Below, piece after piece: positions 27,895 through 36,072 of a stretch of DNA of 64,000 nt. Numbering within the stretch: position 1 is the stretch's first letter; each line of letters begins with the position of its first letter. The position numbers were made by a program, and so were the translations under genes. The notes under the pieces were generated by a model that worked only from the letters and a program-made list of their open reading frames with translations, was not told where the DNA came from and did not search any database. The stretch is from the NCBI GenBank assembly GCA_041161065.1, contig JBEAVE010000034.1, positions 73,535 to 137,534 on the forward strand, in the 5' to 3' direction. Source of the stretch: DYRG01 sp041161065. Its GTDB lineage: Bacteria; Pseudomonadota; Gammaproteobacteria; Beggiatoales; Beggiatoaceae.

Positions 27895-29267
27895 GATTTT
27901 CTCTGTAAAGAAGCAATAGTTTCAGCTAATTGTAGGTTTGTTTGAAACACTGTTTTTTGGGGAGCAAGTTGCAGAGCATGCTTAAAAAGTTGCAAACCTT
28001 GTAAGTGATATTGCGGATTCAACATTAAAACAACACCCAAATCATTATATAAGTCAGCGTTCTGTGGAAATAATTTGATTTGTTGTTGCAGATATTGGAT
28101 TGCATTTTCTACCTGATTATTTTGTAACATTTGTAAAATCGAATTTTGTGTGAGATAAAAATTAAAAGCTTGGGGCTCATTAAATTTTGCCATCGCTTGC
28201 AAAGCCTTTTGAGCAGCGTGCTGCCATGTCCAATTTTGAAGCATATCTTGTGCTGCAAATAATCCTCTTTGTTTCGCTTCATCAGGGTGTTCGAAAACGT
28301 AACGCATTAAATATTTCAAATGATTAAAATCTGGTTTAGCCCACTGCCCATAATAACCATCGGCTGCTTTAAAAAAAGGAATCTTGATATCTTCTAATGC
28401 ATAATTCAAAAGAAAAGCATTTTGCTCGGTTAAATATTCGGTTTGCCCGCTATAATTGGTAACAATTACTGGCAAGCCACAAGCCATCGCTTCAGTGATC
28501 GGCAAACCCCAACCTTCTGCGCGATTGGGCGACACAAAGCAATCGCAAGCTGCATATAAACTTGCTACTTTTTGATGGTGTTGCTCATTAGATACAATAA
28601 TGATTTTCTCGGGAGATTTTAGATTGAATGATTGAATTTTCTTTTGTAAATCAAAATTAGCTTCAAAGGGCCAAGCAAAATGACAAGAAAGCACCAACCA
28701 GACATCTGGCGTTCGATAAAACTCCTCATCAAACCCCTTAATCAGATCAGAGATACCTTTACGTTCACCATATTGCCCAATGAATAAAAACTTAAAACCT
28801 TTTATATTTGCAATATCTTGGCGTTTAGGTTGTGAAGGGTGGAATATCTGCGGATCGATGCCCTCGGGAACAACCTTAATTTTATTTGCAGTTAAACCAT
28901 TTTTTATAAGAACATCTTTAGCAAAATGACTAGGAATCCAGATTTGATTCATGCTTTCTAAGGGAGCTTTCCAATCATCAGGTACTTTAGTGGATTCGCC
29001 CCATGCGGTATAACCAATTTTCATACCTGAAAGATTATTCAAAAAACCAACGCTGTTGCCATAACTAATACATATATTTATAATTTCGTTTTCTGAATAA
29101 TGCCTAGAAATAAAATGTTGGTTTATTTGACTTACCTCGTGAAACCGCAAATCGTGAGCAACGACAGGAATAATCTTTTGCAAGGCAGAAAAGAAATTAA
29201 AGGTGTGAATGTTATAACCCGTAAATCCACTAAAATATCCAAACGCATTGATTACTTGCTTTGTCAT
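27891..29267 (-). CDS. GT4-type glycosyltransferase with C-terminal TPR region
   Basis: 458 aa. The GT-B fold is supported by VPEGIDPQIFHPSQP, FLFIGQYGERKGISDLIKGF and the family E-x7-E motif in EGWGLPITEAMACGLPVIVT (about residues 260-280). The last 75 residues are TPR-like (NADLYNDLGVVLMLNP, then QLFKHALQLAP). I place the start at ATG 29267, since an AGGAAA lies about 10 bases upstream and the longer frame would run into the preceding gene. Donor and acceptor are unknown. Part of the AT-rich run 27.5-32.0 kb with two methyltransferases and a second glycosyltransferase-like protein, likely modifying a surface polymer. Confidence 0.85.
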   Translation of the reverse strand: MTKQVINAFGYFSGFTGYNIHTFNFFSALQKIIPVVAHDLRFHEVSQINQHFISRHYSENEIINICISYGNSVGFLNNLSGMKIGYTAWGESTKVPDDWKAPLESMNQIWIPSHFAKDVLIKNGLTANKIKVVPEGIDPQIFHPSQPKRQDIANIKGFKFLFIGQYGERKGISDLIKGFDEEFYRTPDVWLVLSCHFAWPFEANFDLQKKIQSFNLKSPEKIIIVSNEQHHQKVASLYAACDCFVSPNRAEGWGLPITEAMACGLPVIVTNYSGQTEYLTEQNAFLLNYALEDIKIPFFKAADGYYGQWAKPDFNHLKYLMRYVFEHPDEAKQRGLFAAQDMLQNWTWQHAAQKALQAMAKFNEPQAFNFYLTQNSILQMLQNNQVENAIQYLQQQIKLFPQNADLYNDLGVVLMLNPQYHLQGLQLFKHALQLAPQKTVFQTNLQLAETIASLQRKS

Positions 29268-29292
29268 TATTTTGTATTTCCTACACAAGTAG

Positions 29293-29943
29293 TTATTTAT
29301 AAATATAGCCAGTTTGATAACCATCAAAAACACGTTGGCAACCTATATTAGTAAAGAAATCATCTATATAGACTCCCTTTCCTATCAACCCAGTATCTTT
29401 AAATACGGTATATTGCATTTTGTTATCAGTTGTTGGCGTGGGTAAAACACCAAATGTTTTAATTGTATCATCTACCACGATAAGTGTTCCTTCCCTTAAA
29501 GCAGGCATTATTGCACAAAGTTCTTTTAAGTGGTGCAAAGAAGATGGATGCGGGTTGCTCCAATCCATATCGTATGAATCTAAATAGAGCAAATCAATTT
29601 TAAACTCGGGATTTTTTATGACGAGTTGGTGCAAAAAACTTACACTATCAGAACAACTAATTTGTGTTTTTTGACTGACATGTTTTCTCAATTCTCCACA
29701 AGCTGACGGATTCAAATCAACAGTATGTAATACCCCATCATAAGTATTTAGAAACTTATCAAAAAGAATTGAACTCTGTCCATCACCCGCCCAATTATCT
29801 ATTTGTCGAACACAGCCCGTTTCAATAATAGTGTAAAAAGATTTTTGTTGGCTTTCCAGTATTTCAAAGATTTTCCGAAGTGTAAAGGCTCTAATACCTA
29901 ATTTAGGTGCAAATTCTTTATCAAATAATTCAAGATATGTCAT
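29293..29943 (-). CDS. Class I SAM-dependent methyltransferase-like protein
   Basis: 216 aa. A Rossmann-like start with FYTIIETGCVRQIDNWAGDG in place of the glycine-rich SAM loop, VLHTVDLNPSACGELRKHV (acidic end of strand 2) and IDLLYLDSYDMDW (strand 4) suggests the methyltransferase fold. It also has REGTLIVVDDTIKTFG (strand 5). The substrate is unknown. The next gene downstream starts 25 bases later. Similar proteins occur in surface glycan and O-antigen clusters; catalytic activity cannot be confirmed from sequence alone. Confidence 0.6.
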   Translation of the reverse strand: MTYLELFDKEFAPKLGIRAFTLRKIFEILESQQKSFYTIIETGCVRQIDNWAGDGQSSILFDKFLNTYDGVLHTVDLNPSACGELRKHVSQKTQISCSDSVSFLHQLVIKNPEFKIDLLYLDSYDMDWSNPHPSSLHHLKELCAIMPALREGTLIVVDDTIKTFGVLPTPTTDNKMQYTVFKDTGLIGKGVYIDDFFTNIGCQRVFDGYQTGYIYK

Positions 29944-29988
29944 ATTCCTCTTGTCCTAGTTATAATAACGCTATCAATAAAACTCTTT

Positions 29989-30768
29989 TCATAACTTTTG
30001 AAGAATCCATTGTCCTTTATATAAAGCAATTTTTGTAGAAATGGTTTGATTATTTATAGTGATACCTGAAATTTTTTGATCAAAATATAAGCCAAATATC
30101 TGTTCATCTGGTAATGTAATTTCTTCTCGAAAATCTATACAAAATCGTATAACATCATTTCTAACACTTTCCCAAGACCAATCATCTCCTATTAGAAATC
30201 CCCCTTTATTTAATGTTTTCCAACAATTTTTTATTTCTAAATAGGTTTCTTCTGGCTCGTGAGAAGAGTCGAGATAAATGAAATCTGCTAAAGGAAAATT
30301 CTTTAGTTTATGTAGTCGCTGAATACAACCCAATCCAATAGAGGAAGTTGACACCAAAGGAAAAACAATATCTGAATGTCCGCTATCAATTATGTTAACT
30401 AGAAATTGATCGTATATTTGAGGCGCACCATGTTTGAGATCAAGCCATCTATTAAAATTGTTTTGTAACCCATTTTCAGATATTCCTGTTCGCATATTTA
30501 TATCTCCAATGAATGGATCAATACAAATCAAACAAGAAACGTTGTTTAGTTTTTTAATACAATGAGCTATTTTTATCGCTGATCCCCCCTTAAAACTACC
30601 CACTTCAACAATGAATTTAGGTTTTAAATAAACCAAAACCGTTTCAATTAATTCATCAGGAAGAAAAGTATAAGGGAAGGAGTTATCAGGATTACGGCTG
30701 GAAACAAAATTTTGATAGGGGTTTTGTCCAAAAAATAAATGCTGTGTAATTTGCTCTATATAATTCAT
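29989..30768 (-). CDS. Class I SAM-dependent methyltransferase-like protein (Methyltransf_24 / cephalosporin hydroxylase-like)
   Basis: 259 aa. SAM-binding features: KFIVEVGSFKGGSAIKIAHC (motif I), VSCLICIDPFIGDINMR (motif II) and ADFIYLDSSHEPEETYLEI with GGFLIGDDWSWESVRND (motif IV/V and metal-binding acidic pair). The pattern of two Asp around the LDSSH and GDDW segments is that of the metal-dependent methyltransferases attached to glycan clusters. ATG at 30768 is favoured by AAGGA nine bases upstream. Together with the neighbouring methyltransferase it may add methyl groups to sugars or to a peptide-linked glycan; this is inference from context. Confidence 0.65.
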   Translation of the reverse strand: MNYIEQITQHLFFGQNPYQNFVSSRNPDNSFPYTFLPDELIETVLVYLKPKFIVEVGSFKGGSAIKIAHCIKKLNNVSCLICIDPFIGDINMRTGISENGLQNNFNRWLDLKHGAPQIYDQFLVNIIDSGHSDIVFPLVSTSSIGLGCIQRLHKLKNFPLADFIYLDSSHEPEETYLEIKNCWKTLNKGGFLIGDDWSWESVRNDVIRFCIDFREEITLPDEQIFGLYFDQKISGITINNQTISTKIALYKGQWILQKL

Positions 30769-30788
30769 TATCAAATATCCTTAAAATA

Positions 30789-31997
30789 TTAAGTGAAAGA
30801 AGCTAATTCAGCGATTTCAACCAGTTGTTCAACTGCTTTTTCTTCAGTCCACACCCGTCTAAAATGCTCTCCAAATGCGATTGCCATCTCTTGAGATTCT
30901 TCTGGATTTTTCAAAATATTATTCACGGTTTCTTGAATTGATTCTTTATTAAATTCATAAGTAAGTTGTTCAAATCCAGCAAATTTATTTGTGAACCATG
31001 TTTGTTTATTTGTTATACATAATGCATAACTTCCTGCAACACGATAAATTCGGTCATGCGGTAAGCTACTTGTATTTGGTGATATATCTATAATTCCAAA
31101 TTGATTAAGAAAAATATCGGTAGATTTCTCATAGTTTATAGCAGGCAGACAAACAGCCTTTTTCCTTGAAAAATCTATATGATCCCAACCACGTCCTTGA
31201 ATAATAACAGGCAAATCTAATAAACTATTTGTAATTAAGTTAAATTTAACTCTTCTTGAATAATCATCTAATTGACCTACGAAATAATGAAATAACTTTG
31301 GTGGAATACGTTCACAAATTCCTTGTTCTTTTAAAAAATGAGCAACCATACTTCCAAGATAAAAAACCGAATGTTGAAAACATTGTGGTGTCAATTCCTC
31401 AACCAATGTTTTAAGTAATTTACAAGTAGAATAAGGTAAATTTTTTTCCCATTGTTCAACTCTTTCTTGAGGATTTCCTCCTGTTTTATGAAATACTAAT
31501 TTACCAGACATTCGTTGTTTTTTATTAATATTAGAAATGGACACATCGTATAAGATAAAAGGTTGAATTAATCTAGTAATAGAAGAATCCGCAGGAATAA
31601 TCCAATTTTTCCAATAATTAAAAAACTCTTCGGATGGATAAAGATTAACAGCATTTCTTGGGATTGCAATATGTCTTTCTGGTAAATAAGCAGCAATATC
31701 TCCATGCCACTTCAATAAAGGAACATTAAAAAATTCCCAAATGTTTTTTGGTGGGCTATTTTCTTCTGTTACTAATGAAAGATTTTGCCCAAAACCTAAA
31801 TAAGTTAAAGCGAGCAAAACTTCTCTTGATTGTAAGATTTCAATTAATTGCCCCTTATTCCAATTAGGATCGGATAAATCATAATAAAAAACCCCAAATC
31901 CTCTTTTTTCAAATAGAGGAATATAACCTCTCATTAAACCATTAATCGTGTTATTTTCTCCGTGCCCGCCCAAAATAATTACTTTGTTTTTGTTCAT
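30789..31997 (-). CDS. Glycosyltransferase-like protein (CgeB/GT1-like C-terminal region)
   Basis: 402 aa from the ATG at 31997, which has GGAGG 10 bases upstream; a longer frame to 32075 is unlikely. The N-terminus KVIILGGHGENNTINGLMRG resembles a Rossmann-like acceptor domain. The C-terminal part, FGIIDISPNTSSLPHDRIYRVAGSYALCITNKQTW followed by NNILKNPEESQEMAIAFGEHF, is the kind of segment seen in CgeB-like glycosyltransferases, where His-Asp-Arg is followed by a 'group 1' tail. First gene of the minus-strand glycan run. Specificity is unknown and the assignment rests on overall pattern only. Confidence 0.5.
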   Translation of the reverse strand: MNKNKVIILGGHGENNTINGLMRGYIPLFEKRGFGVFYYDLSDPNWNKGQLIEILQSREVLLALTYLGFGQNLSLVTEENSPPKNIWEFFNVPLLKWHGDIAAYLPERHIAIPRNAVNLYPSEEFFNYWKNWIIPADSSITRLIQPFILYDVSISNINKKQRMSGKLVFHKTGGNPQERVEQWEKNLPYSTCKLLKTLVEELTPQCFQHSVFYLGSMVAHFLKEQGICERIPPKLFHYFVGQLDDYSRRVKFNLITNSLLDLPVIIQGRGWDHIDFSRKKAVCLPAINYEKSTDIFLNQFGIIDISPNTSSLPHDRIYRVAGSYALCITNKQTWFTNKFAGFEQLTYEFNKESIQETVNNILKNPEESQEMAIAFGEHFRRVWTEEKAVEQLVEIAELASFT

Positions 31998-32224
31998 GTT
32001 ATAAAGCCTCCAAGGGGAAAAGCGGGAAAAATACGAATAACAACTTTTTAATTTTATTGGCGGTGCATTATACATTTGTTCTTATCATGTGAGCAACTTA
32101 TTTAAATGAGGTATTGCATTTGTGCGGGTTATTTTTCAATAATTTGACGTGAATCAATATGCTAGCAATCGTATTTATAGTAGACTTGTTTTCGCTTAAT
32201 TCTCCATTTCAGAAAGGAACTACG

Positions 32225-32668
32225 ATGTTAAAGAAAATGTACGGGATTATTTTATCGGGTGTTTTAATGGCGGTTTCTCCTTTTGCAAATAGTGCGACCG
32301 TTGATGAGGTTGCAAATGCGTTAAATGATGCGCGCGCCAATTTGTTGCAAATGATCAATACCACTGATCAAACTGCACAAAAGACTTTAAAGGCTAAAGT
32401 CGACGTTGCTTCAAAAGTATTAGATGCTGCATTAGAAGCATTATTGGCAGATAAAGCAATGTCCGCCGATAAAATTGAGCAACTTAAAATATTCAAAGAC
32501 AATTGGGAAGCCTTTAAAACAACTCGAGAAACAGAAATTGTACCCGCCGTTTTTGCTGGGAAAGTTGATATTGCAAAAGCGATTGCAAAAGGCGTTCAAG
32601 CCGAGCGTATGCAAAAAATGAAAGCCGCTTTAGGTGCATTGGGTTGGAAAAACCCCGAATCTAAATAA
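32225..32668 (+). CDS. Secreted small helical protein of unknown function
   Basis: 147 aa. The signal peptide MLKKMYGIILSGVLMAVSPFANSA is clear. The mature part is almost entirely helical, rich in Ala, Lys and Asp, with few Gly or Pro and no Cys: DEVANALNDARANLLQM, KVLDAALEALLADKAM and GVQAERMQKMKAALGALGW. This is a four-helix-bundle-like layout resembling periplasmic sensing domains of chemoreceptors, though no membrane or signalling domain is attached. An AAAGGA stands 7 bases before the ATG at 32225. It precedes norD by 75 bases on the same strand. I do not recognise a family with certainty. Confidence 0.65.
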   Translation: MLKKMYGIILSGVLMAVSPFANSATVDEVANALNDARANLLQMINTTDQTAQKTLKAKVDVASKVLDAALEALLADKAMSADKIEQLKIFKDNWEAFKTTRETEIVPAVFAGKVDIAKAIAKGVQAERMQKMKAALGALGWKNPESK

Positions 32669-32743
32669 TTTGTTGTTTTGTTTTTCTAAGCATAGCGGCA
32701 AATGATTTGTCGTTATGCTTTTGCGTTGAGTAGAAATAAATTT

Positions 32744-34579
32744 ATGGAAGAATATGTTGGACAACTTTGGCATCGTTTTATTACAAAAGCTGCCGAACAA
32801 ACCTTTCCAGATGCAAAGGTTTCTTTTGAGGAAATTCAAAAACCCATTGGCATTTTATTTCGGGCTTTAGGGGGTGATGGTGGATTAAGAATTGAAGCCA
32901 CTCATGCCACCTCACATCAAGCCCGTCGAACATGGTTACAAAAAGTCGCTGGCACTGCTAAACAAATTGAATTAGCATGGCGCGACCAAGAAACTCTGCG
33001 ACTACCTTCCGAAGTTGCGGTTTTTCCTGAAAAATATCTAAATCGTGAGACTTTTATTTGGTTGGCTGCTTTAGCAACCATAGAGCACCCAGAAACGGAT
33101 TGGCTATTAAGAAATCAGCTTTTAACACAATTAACTTTACAACGTTTTAGTGGGTTGGAAAATCGTTACAAAAACTTAATTAAACATTATTTACCATTGA
33201 GAAAAATAACAGGGTTATCAAAAGAAGAACTTGCTCAAGAATTAGCGATTCAACAAGCCTTATTAAATCCATGTTCAGTGAAAGCATTACCTCCTTGTGA
33301 GAAATCCCCACAACCCGTTCATTTATGGTTACATCCTTCGCCCCCCTTGCGAGCAAAAGCGGTTAAATCACCTAATGCACCAGAAAACCCACCTGAGGGA
33401 GAAACTAAACGCCAACAAGCTAAAGATCAACGCCGCCGAAGTGGAGAACGCACAGAAGCACCCGATGGAAAAAAGGGTTTGTTAGCCTTTCGTTTAGAGA
33501 GTTTATTTACTCGAGCAGAATATGTGAAAGTCGATAGAACAACTGATGATGAAGAAGACCTTTCAAAAGCCCAAGATGCCTTAGAAGATATGGAGCATTT
33601 ATCGATTACACAAGATAACAAAAAATCCGCAACGACTTTGAAATTTGATTTAGATTTGCCTCCTAATTTAATGGAAGAAACTCGATTAGAAGGTGATATT
33701 TTGCTCCCCGAATGGGATTACAAAAAACAGTTAATGCGAGCGAACTTTTGTAATCTCCAAATGTATTACAACACAAATGCCGACACGGTAGAATTACCCG
33801 TGCATTTGAGAAAGACAGCGCAGCGATTACGCAAGCAATTTGAAGCACTTGCGCCCACTCGAATGTGGCATAGAAATCAAGCGGAAGGCAATGATATTGA
33901 TTTAGATGCCTATTTGTTGCACGCGGCGGATAATTTGCGCGGACAAGCCGATGCGGGGCAGGGTTTGTATCGAGATTTCCGTGGCGGATCAAGGGACTTA
34001 GCGTGTTTGTTGTTGGCGGATTTGTCAATGTCCACTGATGCGTGGGTGAATAATTTTTCTCGAGTTATCGATGTTATTCGCGACAGTTTGTTTTTGTTTT
34101 CGGAGGCACTTTCCTCAACAGGCGACAAATTTGCATTGTATGGATTTTCTTCTCGCCAACGAGAGCAAATTCGATTTCACGTTCTTAAAACATTTGAACA
34201 ACATTACACGCCTTTCGTTAGAGGAAATATTCAAGCTATTAAACCGGGTTTTTATACTCGAATGGGGGCAGCAATTCGTCAATCAACAACCATTCTTTCC
34301 AAACAACCCCATGCACAACGGTTGCTCTTATTATTAACCGATGGCAAACCAAATGATTTAGATCATTATGAAGGACGCTATGGCATTGAAGATACGAGAC
34401 AAGCGATTCATGAAGCTCGAAAAAAAGGCTTGCAAGTGTTTTGCATTACAATTGATGAAAAAGCCGGCGATTATTTAGGTTATTTATTTGGTAATCACGG
34501 TTATGTTTTTATCCGAAATCCTGCGGAATTACCTAAACAACTTCCTCTGCTTTATATGCGTTTAACGGCTGGAGAATAA
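32744..34579 (+). CDS. norD: NorD/CbbO-type VWA protein
   Basis: 611 aa. The N-terminal block GGDGGLRIEATHATS, TWLQKVAGTAKQIELAWRD and ETFIWLAALATIEHPE is diagnostic of NorD/CbbO. A charged low-complexity linker (about 205-300) leads to the C-terminal von Willebrand A domain with a MIDAS DLSMS at residue 426, TRMGAAI and LLLLLTDGKPNDLDHYEG. NorD works with the AAA+ protein NorQ in maturing nitric oxide reductase; CbbO works with CbbQ on RuBisCO. Neither norQ/cbbQ, norCB nor cbbLS is adjacent. NorE- and NorF-like subunits are at 49.6-50.4 kb. I favour norD but cbbO cannot be excluded. Confidence 0.82.
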   Translation: MEEYVGQLWHRFITKAAEQTFPDAKVSFEEIQKPIGILFRALGGDGGLRIEATHATSHQARRTWLQKVAGTAKQIELAWRDQETLRLPSEVAVFPEKYLNRETFIWLAALATIEHPETDWLLRNQLLTQLTLQRFSGLENRYKNLIKHYLPLRKITGLSKEELAQELAIQQALLNPCSVKALPPCEKSPQPVHLWLHPSPPLRAKAVKSPNAPENPPEGETKRQQAKDQRRRSGERTEAPDGKKGLLAFRLESLFTRAEYVKVDRTTDDEEDLSKAQDALEDMEHLSITQDNKKSATTLKFDLDLPPNLMEETRLEGDILLPEWDYKKQLMRANFCNLQMYYNTNADTVELPVHLRKTAQRLRKQFEALAPTRMWHRNQAEGNDIDLDAYLLHAADNLRGQADAGQGLYRDFRGGSRDLACLLLADLSMSTDAWVNNFSRVIDVIRDSLFLFSEALSSTGDKFALYGFSSRQREQIRFHVLKTFEQHYTPFVRGNIQAIKPGFYTRMGAAIRQSTTILSKQPHAQRLLLLLTDGKPNDLDHYEGRYGIEDTRQAIHEARKKGLQVFCITIDEKAGDYLGYLFGNHGYVFIRNPAELPKQLPLLYMRLTAGE

Positions 34580-35320
34580 TTTACCCACCATTATCGTTAA
34601 TGACCAGCGAATTTGTCGAGTTTCTAACAGATCTCCCCATGCTTTTTTAAGTGCCTTTTCAAAGGTTTCAAAGGGTAACAAACCTAACGCTTGTTTTGCA
34701 GGACGAATCGCCGACCAAGTATTGATATATTTCAAAACTTGATTTAGTGTCCAGGTTGCTTTTATTTCTAAAGCGGGCGACGACAAACGTTCAAATGGGA
34801 ACAATAAATCGGCATAATTATTCTCAACATGGCGGCGTTCCGGCGACCAGAAATCACCTAAGATTTGTTGGTAGAAATCCAAAATAAGTGCATCGATGCT
34901 TTCATTTATTTGTAAAAGATTATAGGTAATGAAAACAATCGGGGCGTGAGGTTTTGCGACCCGTCGCGCTTCGGCATAAAACGCAGGCAAATCAAACCAA
35001 TGCGCCGCTTGTGCCGCGACGATCAAATCCACACTGGCGGTGTCGAGCGAACTTTGGTCGGCGGGTTCGCAGAAATAGTTGATGTTGGGGTGGGAAATGG
35101 CGTGGTGAATTTGAGATGGGCTCGCGTCGGTGGCGATAACTTGTTGAAAACGCTCGGTTAATAACGTCGACAATTGACCATTTCCGCAACCACAATCCCA
35201 AATTAAAGCGTGCGATGACGCAATCTCGGATAAATAATCAACTAATTCAATGGGATATAATGGGCGATACTGCACATAGTCGGGCGCGAGGGCGGAAAAA
35301 TGATCGGAAAAAGTAGGCAT
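34562..35320 (-). CDS. Class I SAM-dependent methyltransferase (Methyltransf_11-like)
   Basis: 252 aa. Motif I is ALIWDCGCGNGQLSTLL (about residue 39), with an Asp at the end of strand 2 in VIATDASPSQIHHA, and VDLIVAAQAAHWFD for motif II; the AAHWFD form is shared by trans-aconitate methyltransferase-like enzymes and small-molecule O-methyltransferases. The C-terminal cap resembles that group (NTWSAIRPAKQALG). The substrate is unknown. Its last 18 bases overlap the end of norD tail to tail. Confidence 0.82.
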   Translation of the reverse strand: MPTFSDHFSALAPDYVQYRPLYPIELVDYLSEIASSHALIWDCGCGNGQLSTLLTERFQQVIATDASPSQIHHAISHPNINYFCEPADQSSLDTASVDLIVAAQAAHWFDLPAFYAEARRVAKPHAPIVFITYNLLQINESIDALILDFYQQILGDFWSPERRHVENNYADLLFPFERLSSPALEIKATWTLNQVLKYINTWSAIRPAKQALGLLPFETFEKALKKAWGDLLETRQIRWSLTIMVGKLFSSR

Positions 35321-35353
35321 TTAGGCTGATTTAAATAATTTTTGAAAAAAGGC

Positions 35354-35381
35354 TTGACAATTTTTTGGAAAGTGATAATCT
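35354..35381 (+). promoter_or_regulatory. Sigma70-type promoter upstream of the probable small RNA
   Basis: A perfect -35 TTGACA (35354-35359), a 16-base spacer, and TAATCT (35376-35381) as -10, preceded by TG at 35373-35374, giving an extended -10 (TGnTAATCT). It is the strongest promoter-like sequence in this part of the window and no coding gene follows for more than 500 bases. Confidence 0.65.
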
Positions 35382-35387
35382 TGTTAC

Positions 35388-35578
35388 CAATGTTGCAGCG
35401 CACAAAACGCAAATGGTGAAGTTACCCAACAGCAGGAAAAAGTGGTTCTGAATTTTTTAGTGTGGCTTTTTCATGGTTTTGACTGGCGGTATGATTCTTG
35501 AATGGAGTTGTGCAGTCAGAGATAGTCTCCTCCATCCTCCTTTGGTGGTTTGGCGCGACAAACCGTCGCGCCTTTTTT
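35388..35578 (+). ncRNA. Probable small RNA of about 190 nt, family unknown
   Basis: A promoter at 35354-35381 and a perfect GC-rich terminator at 35552-35578 bound a 190-base unit without a convincing ORF. Visible base pairing: TGTTG (35391-35395) with CAACA (35427-35431) closes two small stems, GCG/CGC and TGGT/ACC; TGACTG (35480-35485) pairs with CAGTCA (35513-35518) and can extend with wobble pairs; ATGGAG (35502-35507) could instead pair with CTCCAT (35530-35535). The length is like 6S RNA but I see none of its conserved sequence and do not assign it. A 37-codon frame from ATG 35473 runs into the terminator without a ribosome site. Confidence 0.5.
35547..35578 (+). terminator. Perfect intrinsic terminator with an overlapping alternative hairpin
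   Basis: GGCGCGAC (35552-35559) and GTCGCGCC (35565-35572) form an 8-bp stem with a 5-base loop, followed by TTTTTT. An alternative hairpin, GGTTTG (35547-35552) with CAAACC (35559-35564), shares bases with it and could not form at the same time. Confidence 0.8.
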
Positions 35579-35904
35579 ATAATTAAATTTAGTTTTTTTC
35601 TTCTCCAGCCCTGATGGTTTGGCACAACACCAACCGCGCCCTTCGTAGTCGCTAAACAACTACAGTTACGCTGCCGTGAATCGTAGCTTTAAAAAAAGCA
35701 AATAACAAGTCTTTTTTGAAAAATCCCCATTTATTTTTAATTATTTGATTTTACTTATATTTATATATAAGCATATTATAAAATACGGATTTAAAATCCC
35801 GACAAAACTTTTCGTTGCAAATACGGGCTGTTATCAAGAAACTGCTGCTTTTTAAACCACTGCAAGCTATACTTAGCGGTTTTTTTAGCGACAAGGGTTA
35901 TATT
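35579..35904. other. Non-coding stretch before rubredoxin, AT-rich, with a degenerate copy of the terminator block
   Basis: No ORF with a ribosome site is seen. At 35603-35640 a GATGGTTTGGCACAACACC segment followed by AACCGCGCCC resembles the GGTTTGG...GCGCC block of the terminator just upstream, but its stem is broken. From about 35700 to 35800 the sequence is very AT-rich (TTATATATAAGC, ATTATAAAATAC) and probably contains the promoter of the rubredoxin gene; TATACT at about 35868 could be its -10. Confidence 0.4.
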
Positions 35905-36072
35905 GTGGAATCTAAAAGTTATATGTGCGTGGTGTGTGGATTTATTTACCACGAAGAAGACGGTTATCCCGATGACCATATTTCGCCCAATACCGCGTGG
36001 GAAGACGTTCCAGACGGGTGGGTATGCCCCGAGTGCAAAGTGGGCAAAGATCAGTTTGTGGTGGTGGATTGA
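35905..36072 (+). CDS. Rubredoxin
   Basis: 55-aa iron protein carrying one Fe(Cys)4 centre for one-electron transfer. The two Cys pairs are CVVCGFIYHEEDGYPDD and GWVCPECKVGKDQF, the exact rubredoxin pattern (CxxC ... CPxC). The start is probably GTG at 35905, with AAGGG 9 bases upstream; a longer frame to 35815 adds a basic, hydrophobic stretch not found in rubredoxins. Its stop overlaps the moxR ATG in TGATG, so translation is likely coupled. No rubredoxin reductase or partner enzyme is next to it. Confidence 0.93.
   Translation: MESKSYMCVVCGFIYHEEDGYPDDHISPNTAWEDVPDGWVCPECKVGKDQFVVVD

Noticed and set aside
35388..35578. Identification as 6S RNA, 4.5S RNA, RNase P RNA or tmRNA
   Set aside because: Only the length suits 6S; the conserved sequences of these RNAs are not found.
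35473..35586. 37-codon plus-strand frame from ATG 35473 in the small RNA
   Set aside because: No ribosome site, and the reading frame passes through the terminator hairpin and ends beyond it.
35422..35625. Minus-strand frame opposite the small RNA, with an AAAGGAGG next to an ATG
   Set aside because: The GGAGG touches the ATG (no spacing), the product of about 40 residues has no recognisable features, and the frame is antisense to a unit with a good promoter and terminator.
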